From contig NC_092337.1 in NCBI RefSeq assembly GCF_046630445.1, forward strand, positions 226,342,001-226,406,000: a stretch of DNA of 64,000 nucleotides. The letters run 5' to 3'. Below are positions 44,021 to 57,800 of the stretch, piece after piece. Every line of letters starts with the position of its first letter. Position 1 is the stretch's first letter. The position numbers and the translations under genes were made by a program. Under the pieces are notes generated by a model. The model did not search any database. It was not told the DNA's origin and saw nothing but the letters and a program-made list of their open reading frames with translations. The DNA is from Rutidosis leptorrhynchoides (Eukaryota; Streptophyta; Magnoliopsida; Asterales; Asteraceae).

Positions 44021-46400
44021 TGTAACAACCCAACCCGTATTAAAACCGGCCCATAATTTTTTTTTTTCCTTTTAATACGCTTTAGATAACACTTTAGGTC
44101 CCAATTGTGTTTCCATAACATCTTTAATACAATAGAAGGTTTAATAAACCTTAAAACATTTAATACATTGATTAATTGTCCAAACGGACATACACGACCC
44201 GACTAGTTTAGTTTCCAACCAAAACCGAGCATGGTGATTTGGGACTACTCTACCCAAATCCTAATCGAATACAAAAGCAAGATCTTCTTAGCAACCTAGC
44301 CAAGATCTCTAATCCCCAAGCTTACCAGAGCCGCCAAGCATGCGAACCTATAAAAATATCAACAACGAGAGGGTAAGCTAATGCTTAGTGAATGATAATA
44401 TACTACATACATATATATGTAAAAAAAATGGACACGCCACACAAATATCAAATACCGCATACCGAAGCATCCATGTATAAGTCAACTACCCTAAGCATAC
44501 CGTACGATCTCTAAGCAACAAGCTAAAGATATCAACAAAGTATAAGTTCACCAACGACGATGTGAACAACACCAATAAGCTACACCCGGAGGGTTAGCTA
44601 CAACACAACATTACATTAATATATATAACAATATAAAACGAATAAGGTTAACCCCTTAACCCATTACTGAATACCAAATGCCACAATGAAGATTGGCCGA
44701 ACTACACGAGCCTTAGTAATCCGAACCCATACGAGATTACTATCTTCACAACATCGAGGTTGGCCGAACTACACGAGCCTTAGCAATCCGAAACCACACG
44801 AGATTACTACCTCAATAAGATGACCGAACTACACGAGTCATCGTGAATCCGAACTACACGCGATTCACTTCTCAACACCAAAACCCACGGTCACGGGATT
44901 ATAAAATCCACCACATCGGGGTCATCCACTTCACAACAATATCAACCCTTCGGCATTGGGGTTATAACATCCAAATCACAACCACGTGTGATAACGTACA
45001 CACAAGCGTGTACCTTGCCAAATGTGGTCAACCAAAATGCACAAACGTGCTAATTGGACCTATACACAAGTCCATCAATCCACCTATATGTGAAGTGAGC
45101 TCTATGACCGAGAACCACTTCACCCGACCCGCACCCATCCTACACATACATATGCATATAGGATATTAACACTCACCTTGTCGCCTTGAAGAATGCTTCC
45201 AAGTAATCCGCAACTCGTCAATGGAAAGTACCTATTCCATTATCACAAATTCAACGACACACTTAGATTGGATTTACAAACCAACCCAATTTGACACTTA
45301 GTGCAAATTCGACCCAAATGCACCTCCAAGTACAAAACGCGCCCAAACTAACCAATAATCACTAACACAAGTGATAATGGTCCTAATATGCCAATTAAAC
45401 CCGAACACAAGTGTTAAACACTTATCGTTCTCAAAATCGCCCATAAACCCTAATTTTGACCCATAAGGTCAAAATCTCACCTTTTACAAGTTTTGACACC
45501 AAAACATGTTTAACTCGGTTTTATACTTCAACTTAATCCATTTTAAGTTTACAAACCTCAACGAATCGACATTCGGGTTATAATCCTCAACAAACCCTAA
45601 TTTCGACTCTAGTCAAAGTTAGTCAACCACAAGAACCCTAAAGGTTTCCAAATCATTAATAATCACTAACACTAGTGATTATACACCATTCTTAAGTCTT
45701 AAATATGGTTAAATCATTAACCAACCCAAAACCCGCCTTTAACACTTATAAACCCGAATCTTGGTGTTAATCTTCAATTAACAACTAAATGGGTTTCACC
45801 TATGAATCATACAATCAAAAGCCCCAAATTTGAATGATGAACACGAAAATGAAATTCAGAGTTAGAGCTTACCACTAGTATCACCGTGTAGCTAAGAACG
45901 AGGAGAACAGCCTAGTCAACTACGCCAAAGATCAAATCCCGCTTCTTCCTTTCCAAAAATCCCTTTGAAATCAAATGGATGTTTGAGTTTTTGAGAGGAA
46001 AATGAAATAAAAAGGAAAATGAAATTAGGAAATGAAATGGGTGGACCAGATTTAAGATCCCCATCTGGCTCAATCGTGAAATGACCAAATTGCCCTTGAA
46101 CTTCATTTAAAATTACAAGAATCTGGTACCAGTTTGCCCGTATCGCCGCGCCGCGGCCTTAAATGTCGCGCCGCGACATTTGCCTAGTTCTGGGATCATT
46201 TTTTGTCAAGCTTCTGATCTGGATTCCAGTTAAATGCCGCGCCGCGGCCTCCTTCGTCGTGCCGCGACGTTCAACGTGGTCTGACACATTTCCTTGCATA
46301 CAAGACCTCAACACCCAAACATGTCTCGAACCCTTCATACGCCTATCATACATACACAATACACCTACAAATCATATACGGAGAAAAACGGGGTGTTACA
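44021..46400 (-). repeat. Shared LTR: 5' LTR of the gag-only element and 3' LTR of a truncated second copy
   Basis: TGTAACAACCC...GGGTGTTACA on the plus strand, 2380 bp. On its left is the primer-binding site, on its right a polypurine tract. It therefore serves two internal regions. Palindrome pairs at centres 46151/46171 and 46242/46262. Confidence 0.9.
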
Positions 46401-46535
46401 ACTCTCCCCCACTTAGACTCGATCACGTCCTCGTGATCCTCGTCACTTAACCAAACGGACCACACTTCACGGTCCTCAAACATAAGTCCCAACCTAAGGT
46501 CAACAATCCGAAATGATGAAGACCGAACCAAACGA
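46401..46535 (-). mobile_element. Truncated 3' internal end of a second gag-only copy
   Basis: Begins with the same polypurine tract and runs nearly identical to 23353-23487 for about 135 bp, then breaks off into unrelated DNA. Confidence 0.85.
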
Positions 46536-48571
46536 GCAACAAGACCCGATCAGATGTAGTATTTTAGGTTATCATCCCAAGAGAGCTAGATGCGTTTTAA
46601 GTTGGTTTAGTAGATAGCTTAGTTCTTTTTAAAGAACTAAAGATAAATTTTTATATGTTTTTTTATGATTGTAGATTCTTATCTCTTAAGAAAGAGACGA
46701 TTGAAGATCGGTTTTTAAAGAATAGAATAACAAGATATAAAGCAAGAAATAAAGATTTAAAATAAACAAGCATAAATAAAAGCAGTTACATGAACAAATA
46801 ACTGATGCGGGAATCATATTAGACAAATTTCATAACTTATATTAACACAAATCAAGACAATAATCATAGACCAATTATTATCCCTAAACAGGTTAAGACA
46901 AGTGTTGCATATCATTCAATATCAGGACTTAAAGCATATGCTACACACGTGATGTTCATGACTAACATCTATATTCTTATTATTCAATTCAATTACATGA
47001 TACATATCAACCTTATGATGCAGATCAATATGCAAATAGACTGACAAATTATATATGCTATTAAACATCAAGTAGATCAACTCAAGTTACTAGCTGAAAG
47101 TCAATTATTACTTTGTTCTCATGCAATCATTAATCAAATACATCAAAACAGAGGATCTTCGACTAAGCCTAACAATATTAAACTCTATTATATAAGCGTA
47201 ACTCAAATTCAACAGATCTATCACTAACTATGTTGTTTAACTTAATTGCATGAAATCCAATTTAACAAGTTTGATTGACTAGATTTAAACAAGTAGCATG
47301 AGTCGAATAATAGATCGTTGGATTAAGTGCTAATTAATCCTAAAATCTATCATTTAATCATTAAGCATGGCAAACAAGCATATTAAAACATATCAGATTC
47401 AAAACAGTTTAAACATCACCACAGAAACTTAGTTTATACAGATCTGGAAAACCAGAAACTGTATAAATTGGAGCACGAAGCCGGCGGCTTTGTTCCAGTC
47501 AAGCAGGCGGTTTGGACCGGTGAAGCTGGCGGCTTCATCTGATTCCCAGACAAAGTAGTTTTCATCTATGTAACCACTATGAACGTTTAGTTCATAGTGG
47601 TAGATGAACAGATACAGAAAAAGTAAATAAAACGCGATAAACAAGAATAAAAGGATAAAGTCATGTACCTCAAAAAGGTAGATGAAAAGAGAAATTTATT
47701 AATAACTTGATAACTTTGATTACAACTTGAAAATAAACCCTAATCTAAGAGTTTTCGTGTTTTAGTGAAAACCTTAAAAGGAAAATAAAAAGGTACATGT
47801 AAAACTGAACCAGAAGGCCTCAATCTATAGTTTTCAAATTCCGTGGTCAGGCCTGCGGCTTCAGTAGGAAGCCGATGGCTTTCCTTGATCGGTTACTCCT
47901 TCTGCAAGTTTAACATAGCCAGCAAGTTGAATAACGCGTAACTGTATTAGGCCAAGCCGGCGGCTTCAGTACCAAGCCTGCGGCTTCAGTAATTCTTCAA
48001 TCTTTTTGATTTCGTTTCATTTTTTAGCTTTTCTTGGGCTTTAAGTACACTACACAGATTTAAGCCAGCGGCAAGCCGACTGCTTCAATGATTCTAGCAT
48101 TTTCTGCAGAGTTCTGGAACATTGTCACCAAGCCGGCGGCTTCAGGAGGCCATGCCGACGGCTTCATCTTGATTTCTGCAGCCTTTACTTGTTTTTCATC
48201 CTGTTTGATAAATAACTTCAATAAAATCATTAGAAATACTTTTTTCCACATTATACGCATTTTAGTGTATTTTAGGATGTAACAACTTGACTTTTTCCGT
48301 TAACTTTTCCGTTAAATACTTAACTACCATTGATTGTGACTTTTGTGTCATACATGAAATAGATAAAAAAAATTTCTTAAGTTATATTTGAATTATAAAT
48401 ATTAAATGTAATATTTATGTAAAAACGCTGATAGAAAATTTCATTCCTCGTGATACGTGAAACTGACGGTCGTTAAACGACTTTTAGTCACATTTTAGAA
48501 AATAACATTTCTATGTTAATAAACTTTAATAAATATTATTATTAATATTTATTTTTTAGTATTATTTGAAA
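46536..48571. other. Unassigned repeat-like DNA with GC-rich palindromes
   Basis: No coding domain on either strand. AAGCCG-G-CGGCTT and close variants are scattered from 47478 to 48170. Probably part of another retroelement (LTR or leader), but no ends or partner are visible. The last five bases TGAAA are the candidate target duplication of the next LTR. Confidence 0.45.
47478..48170. repeat. Dispersed AAGCCG-N-CGGCTT palindromes
   Basis: Perfect 13-mers at 47478-47490, 47954-47966 and 48130-48142. Variants occur at 47523-47535, 47867-47881, 47974-47986, about 48062-48090 and 48152-48166. All share the odd-length form with a single central base or a near version of it. Confidence 0.8.
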
Positions 48572-49463
48572 TGTCCCGTTCATATCGATTATAAACGTTT
48601 CATATTAATTGATTTCGTTGCGAGGTTTTGACCTATATATGAGACGTTTTTCAAAGACTGAATTCGTTTTTATAACAAACCATAACCTTTATTTTATCGA
48701 TAAAGATTTAAAACCATAACGTAGATTATCAAGTAATGATAATCTAAAAGATAACGTTTTACACACGACCATTACATAATGATTTACAATAATATTACAC
48801 ATCGATTTAAATCTTCGAAGCAGTTTTTAAACAATATATTACAAGCATGCTGACTCCAATTCTTGTCCTTAAATTAGCATGCAACAGCGGAAGCTCTTAA
48901 TAATCACCTGAGAATAAACATGCTTTAAACGTCAATAAAAATGTTGGTGAGTTATAGGTTTAGCCTATATATTTATCAAATCATAATAATAGACCACAAG
49001 ATTTCATATTTCCATTTCTCATAAACATCATGCATGGATATAGCCATCTGCATAAAAATTATTCATATGGATTGAACACCTGGTAACCGACATTAACCAT
49101 AATGGATAGAATATCCTGACAGACATCGTTGTCTGTATAATAATAATCTCGAAGTACTAAAGCCATCTATAAACATGAATGGGGGTTGTTAGGCCCAATA
49201 GATCTATCTTTAGGATTCACGTCAATTAGGTGCCATTTCCCTAATTTTTAGGTTACCAGACTTGAAGGGCGATATTCGATTTCGATAATCCAACCATAGA
49301 ATGTAGTTTCGCGTACTTGTGTCTATTTTGTAAAACATTTATAAAACTGCATGTATTCTCATCCCAAAAATATTAGATTTCAAAAGTGGGACTATAACTC
49401 ACTTTCACATATTTTCAAATCGTCGTAAATAAGACTTGGTCACGGATCGATTCAAGAACCTAT

Positions 49464-49648
<185 letters not shown>

Positions 49649-51795
49649 AAGTATGATCGAAATATATACACAACATTTTTATTACGTGTTGATGTTTTAA
49701 GTTATTAAGTTAGCAGTCCAACGTTAGTAGTTCACAATTAGTAGTCCACAGTTAGTAGTACATAAATGAATCAATATATTTTCTCGAATCAATCCGTGAC
49801 CCAGTGTATACAAGTCTCAAACTCGATCACAACTCAAAGTATATATATTATTTTGGAATCAACCTCACTCAAGCATTACCGCATATAGAGTGTCTATGGT
49901 TATTTCAAATAATATATATAGATGACGTCAATATGATATGTCAAAACATTGTATACGTATCTATGGTCTATCAAGATTACATAATATATGTTAGAATATA
50001 TATATATAATACAATATAAGTTAGTTAAGATATAGTTAGTATAGATTTGTTACAAAATTTCACGTAGGTAAAACAAGCAAAATTATCCAATTTTGTTTTA
50101 CCCATAATTTCTTCGTTTTAAATCCGTTTTGAGTGAATCAAAGTGCTACCATTTCGTATCGAACTTAAATTTATGAAAATAAATAGAAAAAGTGATGGTT
50201 TATAGTCAGAGTTACAGGTTACAAGTCATTTTTGTAAGAGGTAGTCATTTCAGTCGAAAGAACGACGTCTAGATGACCATTTAGAAAAACATACTTCTAC
50301 TTTGAGTTTAACCATAATTTTTGGATATAGTTTCATGTTCATAAGAAATATCATTTTCCCAGAAGAACAACTTTTAAATCAAAGTTTATCATAGTTTTTA
50401 ATTATCCAACCCAAAACAGCCCCCGGTTAAACTATGACGGCGTATGTCCGGTTTTACGGTGTTCATCGTGTTTCCAGGTTTTAAATCATTAAGTTAGCAT
50501 GTCATATAGATATAGAACATGTGTTTAGTGATTATAAAAGTTAAGTTAGAAGAATTAACTTTGTTTGCGAACAAGTTTAGAATCAACTAAGCTATGTTCT
50601 AGTGATTACAAGTTTAAATCTTCGAATAAGATAGTTTTATATATATGAATCGAATGATGTTATGAACATCATTAATACCTCAAGTATAGTAGGTAAATCT
50701 ACTATAAGTGACAAGAAATGATCTAGCTTCAAAGGATCTTGGATGGCTTGGAAGTTCTTGAAGTAGAATCATGACACGAAAACAATTTCAAGTAAGATTA
50801 CTACTCGAATTAATATAGTTATAGTTATAGAAATTGAATCAAAGTTTGAATATGAACATTACCTTGAATAAAAAAGATAACCTATTGTAAATAACAAAGG
50901 TTTATTGATCTTAGATGATTGCTTGGAATGGATTAGAAAGCTTGGAAGTAATCTAGTATACTTGAAAGTGTTCTTGATGTGTTCTTGAGTAGTTGTTTTG
51001 TAAGTTGTTTTATGTATGAATTTATGAGCTAGATTGATGTAGATTTTGATGAAGATGATAAAGAACACTTAGAACATGAAGAGAGAACTTGAGAGAGATG
51101 TGTTTCATGCATAAAAATTGGAATCAAAATGTGTTTGTGGATGTGCTAGTTCACGTGAATGATGGAGTCAAATATAGGCTCCATGAGTTTGTAATTTTGT
51201 GAGATATTTCATGCTAGTTTCCAAATGATGGTTCCCACATGTTTGATGACTCATTAAGGGCTGTTAAGAGCTGATAATTGAAGTGTATATACCAATAGTA
51301 TGTACATCTAGGAGCTGGGTATTGTACGAGTACGAATACGGTTGCATACGAGTAGAATTGTTGATGAAAATGAATGAGAATGTAATTGTAAGCATTTTTG
51401 TTAAGTAGAAGTACTTTGATATATGTCATGAAGTATTTCAAAAGTGTATTAATACATCTTAATACACTACATGTATATGCATTTTAACTGAGTCGTCAAG
51501 TCATCGTTAGTCGTTACATGTACATGTTGTTTCGGAACCTTTAAGTTAACGATTTCGTTAAATGAATTAATCCCATTGTTATAATATCTAATGAGATGTT
51601 AAATTGTTACATTATCATGATAACATGATGTACTAATATATCTTAATATGATATATAAATATTAAGACGTTATTACAACGATAATCGTTACATATAGATA
51701 TCGTTTTGAATTTCTTAAGTTAGTAGTCTTGTTTTTTGTATAAAGTTCATTGTTAATATACATAATGAGATACTTACTTATCATTTCATCATGTT

Positions 51796-51925
<130 letters not shown>

Positions 51926-52033
51926 TATATATAATATCATGTCATATACAAGTTATAATGTTCGTGAATCATCAGACAAACTGGGTGGTCAAACGTTAAC
52001 ACAAAATCTGTTTCAATTAATCATGTCTTAACA

Positions 52034-52038
52034 AGTTT
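52034..52038. repeat. Target site duplication (left) of the young Tekay-like element
   Basis: AGTTT, identical to 63070-63074. Confidence 0.93.
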
Positions 52039-54813
52039 TGTCATAACCCGTCCTTAACCATAAGAACGCGTTAGATAACGTATGATTTCATTGCGAGGTA
52101 TTGACCTCTATATGAGACATTTTTAAAAGAAAAACTGCATATATTATACATTACAAACCACAACCATTATTTTTGTTACAAGCTTAAGACAATAAAAAGA
52201 AGATTAACGTTTAGCGATAATCTTCGACTTACAAACTTTACAAATGATGACAACAACACGGTTTCTAGCATATTTTACAATACAACATCTCGGATATGCA
52301 GTTTTATTTTTGACACAAACATGCGTACGCAAGATCCTGGTTAGATCCAACATGATGCAGCGGAAGCTTTAGAAATCACCTGAGAATAGACATGTTTTAA
52401 AAGGTCAACATAAAGTTGGTGAGATATAGGTTTAATGCCGGCAGCAATATATATATAGACCACAAGATTTCGTATATAAACAGTTTAATAAAAGTATTCT
52501 AAGTGGTTGAGCACTTGGTAACCATACTTAACATTTTCACGTCGCATATTCCCTTTAATATGAAATCTTACTACACCGTACCAAGTGTAGTCACAAAACG
52601 AAGTACTGTGCAACCGTTGAATACTGGTCGTCCAGTCCGGTTGGGGTTGTCAGGCCCAATAGATCTATCAACAGGATTCGCGTTTACAATACCGCTGTAA
52701 ATATTAGTTACCAAGCTACAGGGAAGTATGCCAGTGGTACAACTCAACGTAGAATATATTTTTCAGTTACTTGTGTCCATATCGTAAAACATAAAATACA
52801 TGTATTCTCATCCCGAAATATTTAAAGTTTAAAAGTGGGACTATATACTCACTCTTGTCTTGATGATATATATAATTTGACTCGGTCTTCCGGTTGATAT
52901 CACGAACCTATCCATATATAATATATCAATATGTTTTCATTTTTAAACAAACGTTATAAATATATACTTGTTATACTTTTAATACTTTGAATAATTCCTT
53001 AGTCCGTAGTTAGCAGTCCGATGTTAGTAATTCAATTTTAATGGTTCATTTTTAGATGTTTAATATACCCGCAATGAAATAAATAAAACCCCCAACGAAA
53101 TCAATAAAACCCCATCGTATATGTGTTGGTCGAGATTAATCTTGACCCATGGTACCGGTGTTGTCAAATGACGTGTTGCGTACATAAAGTACCGGTGTTG
53201 TCAAATGACGTGTTGCGTACAATCATGGGATCTTATGATTAATCTTCTCGTGTTGCTTACGGGTGATCCTGAACCATATAAAATTGAATTATAAGTACAT
53301 ATATATAAAATATCATGTTATCTTAGAAATATGTGATTTATATCATTTTTTTCCAATTGATCCCGTAGTTGAAATGATCTAGGATAACCAATTTTGTTTC
53401 GGTCATAGTTTCTTCGTTACAAATCCGTTTTCGTTGATTCAAATTGCCATCTTCTTGGATCGAGTTCTTCTTTAAGACTATGAACTGTAAATACCTTGGT
53501 TTGTATTCAAAATCATACGGCATAAGTGAAACATTAGTGAAACATATGAAGTTAAACATTTTTGTTACAACAAAATCATTTAATGACCATTTTTCTAAAA
53601 ATACTTATACTTTGAAAAACCAAGTTTTACCTTGTTAAATTAGCATATACATAAGTTATATTACAGGTCTTGAAGTATTTTAAAAGTTAAGTTAGAAGGA
53701 TCTATTTAGTTTGCAAACAAGTTTGAAACATTCAAACTATGTTCTTGTTGTTAAACTTTTGTACCACAAAATAAGATAGCTTATATATATATGAATCAAA
53801 TAAGGTTATGAACATAGACTCTACCTCAAGTTCCTTGGATAAGTTTGCTGTAAAAGAGGAGTAAGAAGCTAGAATCAAAAGGGTGTTGGAAGTGGATGAA
53901 AGATTGGAAGTAAGTTGGTGTTCTTGGAGGGTTTTCTTGAAGTGTTTTTGTATGGTTTTCTTATGGTGTTTTAGTATGGTTTTTGAAGCTAGATCTTCTT
54001 GGTAAGTTGCTGAAGTGTTATGGAGTTTAGAGTTCTTGAAAGAGTGTGTGTTTTTGCTAAGATAATTGAAGTGAAAGTGAATCAAAAATGGGAAATGAAT
54101 GGAAGTATTTAAGGTGGTGATGGTGGCGTTTTTGATGGTGTACAAGGACAAAAGTTTTAGTTGTTTTCTTGTATAATTAGTCAAGTAATCATCCAAAAGT
54201 AATTACCTAGCTCTAAGGGCATGAATAATGGCTGGTTAGGTGGTGATTTTGATGTGTATTTACTATTAGTAAATACGTATAGGAGCTAGGTATGATACGA
54301 GTACAAATACTCTAGGTATACGTATAGAAATTTTGTGAAAAATGAAATGAGGATTCAAATATAGCTATCTTTTGTGAATACACTTATATGGTTTTATGTA
54401 TTTAAGTCTTTAAAAGTGATTAAATACATTACTTATACAATATATGTATAACATTATAAGTCTTAAGTATTTATGTCAAATAACGTTACGTATAGTTATC
54501 GTTTTGAAAACTTAAGTTAGTAGTTTCAAAATACACATATAACTTGTTGTTATTAATACAAAATGAGATATTAAAACATTTATTAATCATGTTAAATATG
54601 TATATATACATTTATATACACAAACGTATAATTATCATATATTGTATAGTTCGTGATATCATCGGTCAAACTAGACGGTCAAACGTTGTGTAAAACTCTT
54701 TTCGGAAATATAAGTCTCGACAATTTGGATTGCTTATCATGTTGGCAAGGTTTAATTTATGTAAATATTAATCTTATAAGTATAGTATGATCGAAAAAGT
54801 GCGGGTCGTTACA
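52039..54813 (-). repeat. 3' LTR, young Tekay-like element
   Basis: TGTCATAACCC...GTCGTTACA, 2775 bp. It carries a 21-bp imperfect tandem copy (AAATCAATAAAACCCC region near 53090) lacking in the partner. The 154-aa frame inside it is not supported as a gene. Confidence 0.95.
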
Positions 54814-54826
54814 TTACCTCCCCGTT
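54814..54826 (-). other. Polypurine tract, young Tekay-like element
   Basis: Minus AACGGGGAGGTAA directly abuts the 3' LTR. Confidence 0.85.
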
Positions 54827-54860
54827 AAATAAATTTCGTCCCGAAATTTTAAAATTGTAC

Positions 54861-57800
54861 CTATTTTGCGTTATCGAGAAACAAGTGTGGATACTTTCGT
54901 TTCATCTGATCCTCGCGTTCCCAAGTAAACTCAGGACCTCTTCTAGCATTCCAACGAACCTTAACAATCGGTATATTACTCTGTTTGAGCTGTTTAACTT
55001 CACGGTCCATGATTTCGATTGGTTCTTCGACGAATTGTAGTTTCTCGTCGACATGGATTTCTTCAAGAGGAATGGTGAGGTCTTCCTTTGCAAGACACTT
55101 CTTAAGGTTTGAGACGTGAAAGGTATTATGTACTTCGGCGAGTTGTTGTGGTAACTCGAGTCGATAAGCTACCGGTCCAATGCGTTCGATGATCTTAAAC
55201 GGGCCTACGTACCTTGGGTTCAGTTTACCCCTTTTTCCGAAACGTATTACACCTTTCCAAGGTGACACCTTTAGCATAACCATGTCCCCGACCTGAAACT
55301 CTAATGGTTTCCTTCGGACATCGGCGTAGCTCTTTTGGCGACTACGGGCTGTTTTCAATCTCTCCTTGATTTGCACTATCTTCTCAGTCGTTTCATGTAT
55401 GATCTCGGGACCAGTTAAATGTCGATCTCCTACTTCATTCCAACAGATAGGAGATCTACACTTCCTTCCGTACAATGCTTCGAATGGCGCAGCTCCAATG
55501 CTCGCATGATAACTATTATTATACGAGAATTCTGCTAACGGTAGATATTTATCCCATCCGTTTCCAAAATCGATCACACATGCCCTGAGCATGTCTTCAA
55601 GAGTCTGAATTGTTCTTTCACTCTGTCCGTCTGTTTGCGGATGATATGCGGTACTCATATCCAAACGAGTTCCTAGTGCCTCCTGTAGTGATTGCCAAAA
55701 CTTTGAGGTAAATCTACTATCACGATCGGATATAATGGAAATAGGTATTCCATGCCTTGAAACAACTTCCTTTATATACAATCGTAATAGTTTCTCCATT
55801 CTATCTGTTTCCTTTATAGGCAAGAAATGTGCAGATTTGGTAAGACGATCAACAATTACCCAAATGGTGTCGTATCCCCAGGCAGTCTTTGGTAACTTCG
55901 TGATGAAATCCATGGTAATACCATCCCATTTCCATTCTGGGATTTCTGGTTGTTGAAGTAACCCTGACGGCTTCTGGTGTTCTGCTTTGACTTTGGAACA
56001 AGTTAAACATTCCCCAACATATGTTGCAACGTCTGTCTTCAAATTAGGCCACCAATAATGCGTCTTAAGATCTTGGTACATCTTTCCAACTCCAGGATGT
56101 ATCGAATATCTTGTCTTATGTGCCTCGTTCAATATCAACTTCCTTAATCCACCCAACTTCGGTACCCAAATACGATTTGCAAAATATCGAATTCCATCTT
56201 CCCGCATAACGAGTTGCTTCTCATACTTCTTCATTATTTCATTTCCTTTATTTTCTTTAGTAAGTGCTTCTCGTTGAACTTCTTTGATTTGTGAGTTGAG
56301 GTTCATGCGAATTTTTATATTCATTGCTCGAACTCGAATTGGTTCTCGTTCCTTTCTGCTTAAAGCATCGGCCACCACGTTCGCCTTTCCGGGATGATAA
56401 CGAATTTCACAATCATAGTCGTTTATTAACTCGACCCACCTACGTTGCCTCATGTTCAATTGTTTCTGATCAAAAATATGTTGAAGGCTTTTATGATCAG
56501 TAAACACAGTGAATTTAACCCCATACAAGTAGTGTCTCCACATCTTCAATGCAAACACGACTGCTCCCAATTCTAGATCATGCGTCGTATAATTTCGCTC
56601 GTGAATCTTCAATTGTCGGGATGCAAATGCAATAACTTTCTTCCGTTGCATAAGAACACAACCAAAACCTTGTCGCGAAGCGTCACAATATATTTCAAAA
56701 TCATCGTTCCCTTCTGGTAACGATAAAATAGGCGCCGTAGTTAACTTCTTCTTCAGTATTTGAAATGCGTTCTCCTGCTCCGAGGTCCATTCATATTTCT
56801 TCCCTTTTTGCGTTAACGCTGTCAACGGCTTAGCTATTCGGGAAAAATCTTGAATAAACCTTCTATAATAACCGGCTAAACCCAAAAATTGGCGTATCTG
56901 CGTTGGTGTCTTAGGAGTCTCCCATTTTTCAATAGCTTCAGTTTTTGCTGGATCAACCTGAATTCCTTCGCTATTAACAACGTGACCAAGAAATTGCACT
57001 TCTTTCAACCAGAAAGCACACTTAGAAAATTTAGCATATAGTTGTTCTTTTCTCAACAATTCCAATATCAACCTTAAATGCTCTTCATGCTCTTGCTCAC
57101 TCTTGGAATAGATAAGAATATCATCAATGAAAACGATAACAAACTTATCTAAATACGGACTACAAACTCGATTCATGAGGTCCATGAATACAGCTGGCGC
57201 ATTCGTCAATCCAAACGGCATAACCAAAAATTCGTAATGACCATAACGTGTCCGAAAAGCAGTTTTCGGAATGTCCTCTTCTTTAACGCGTAGTTGATGA
57301 TAGCCCGATCTTAGGTCGATTTTCGAATAAATACATGATCCTTGCAGTTGATCAAATAAGTCATCAATTCTCGGTAGTGGATATCGATTCTTGATAGTTA
57401 ACTTATTTAATTCACGATAGTCTATACACATCCTAAAAGATCCATCTTTCTTCTTAACAAACAAAATTGGAGCTCCCCACGGTGAAGTACTCGGTCGTAT
57501 GAATCTACGGTCCAGTAATTCTTTTAACTGACTTTGAAGTTCTTTTAACTCGGACGGTGCAAGTCTATATGGAGCACGAGCCACTGGTGCAGTTCCTGGT
57601 ACTAAATCTATTTGAAATTCTACCGATCTAAATGGAGGTAATCCCGGCAATTCTTCCGGAAAAACTTCAGGAAAATCTCTTGCCACAGGCACGTCGTTGA
57701 TGCACTTTTCTTTCTTTTCGACTTTATTAACATGTGCTAAAATAGCGTAACATCCCTTTTCTAAACACTTCTTGGCTTTCAAACAGCTAATGAGTTTTAG

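Larger units (their letters stand above)
20976..46535 (-). mobile_element. Gag-only LTR element (TR-GAG-like), tandem and host to a nested Athila-type element
   Basis: A minus-oriented LTR element: 5' LTR 44021-46400, tRNA-Met site, leader, broken gag, non-coding DNA, polypurine tract, 3' LTR 20976-23352. Its internal region, once the nested element (24563-41689) is removed, is only about 3.5 kb. It has no protease, reverse transcriptase, RNase H or integrase. That matches plant terminal-repeat elements with only GAG (TR-GAG), which would depend on enzymes supplied in trans. Beyond the right LTR a second polypurine tract and 3'-internal end begin, so two copies share one LTR. A pol lost by deletion cannot be excluded. 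Confidence 0.8.

Noticed and set aside
53732-54196. 154-aa minus-strand ORF, with a second copy at 61958-62452
   Set aside because: Lies entirely inside the LTRs, so the duplication is the LTR duplication. Low-complexity Thr/Leu/Lys composition, no domain.
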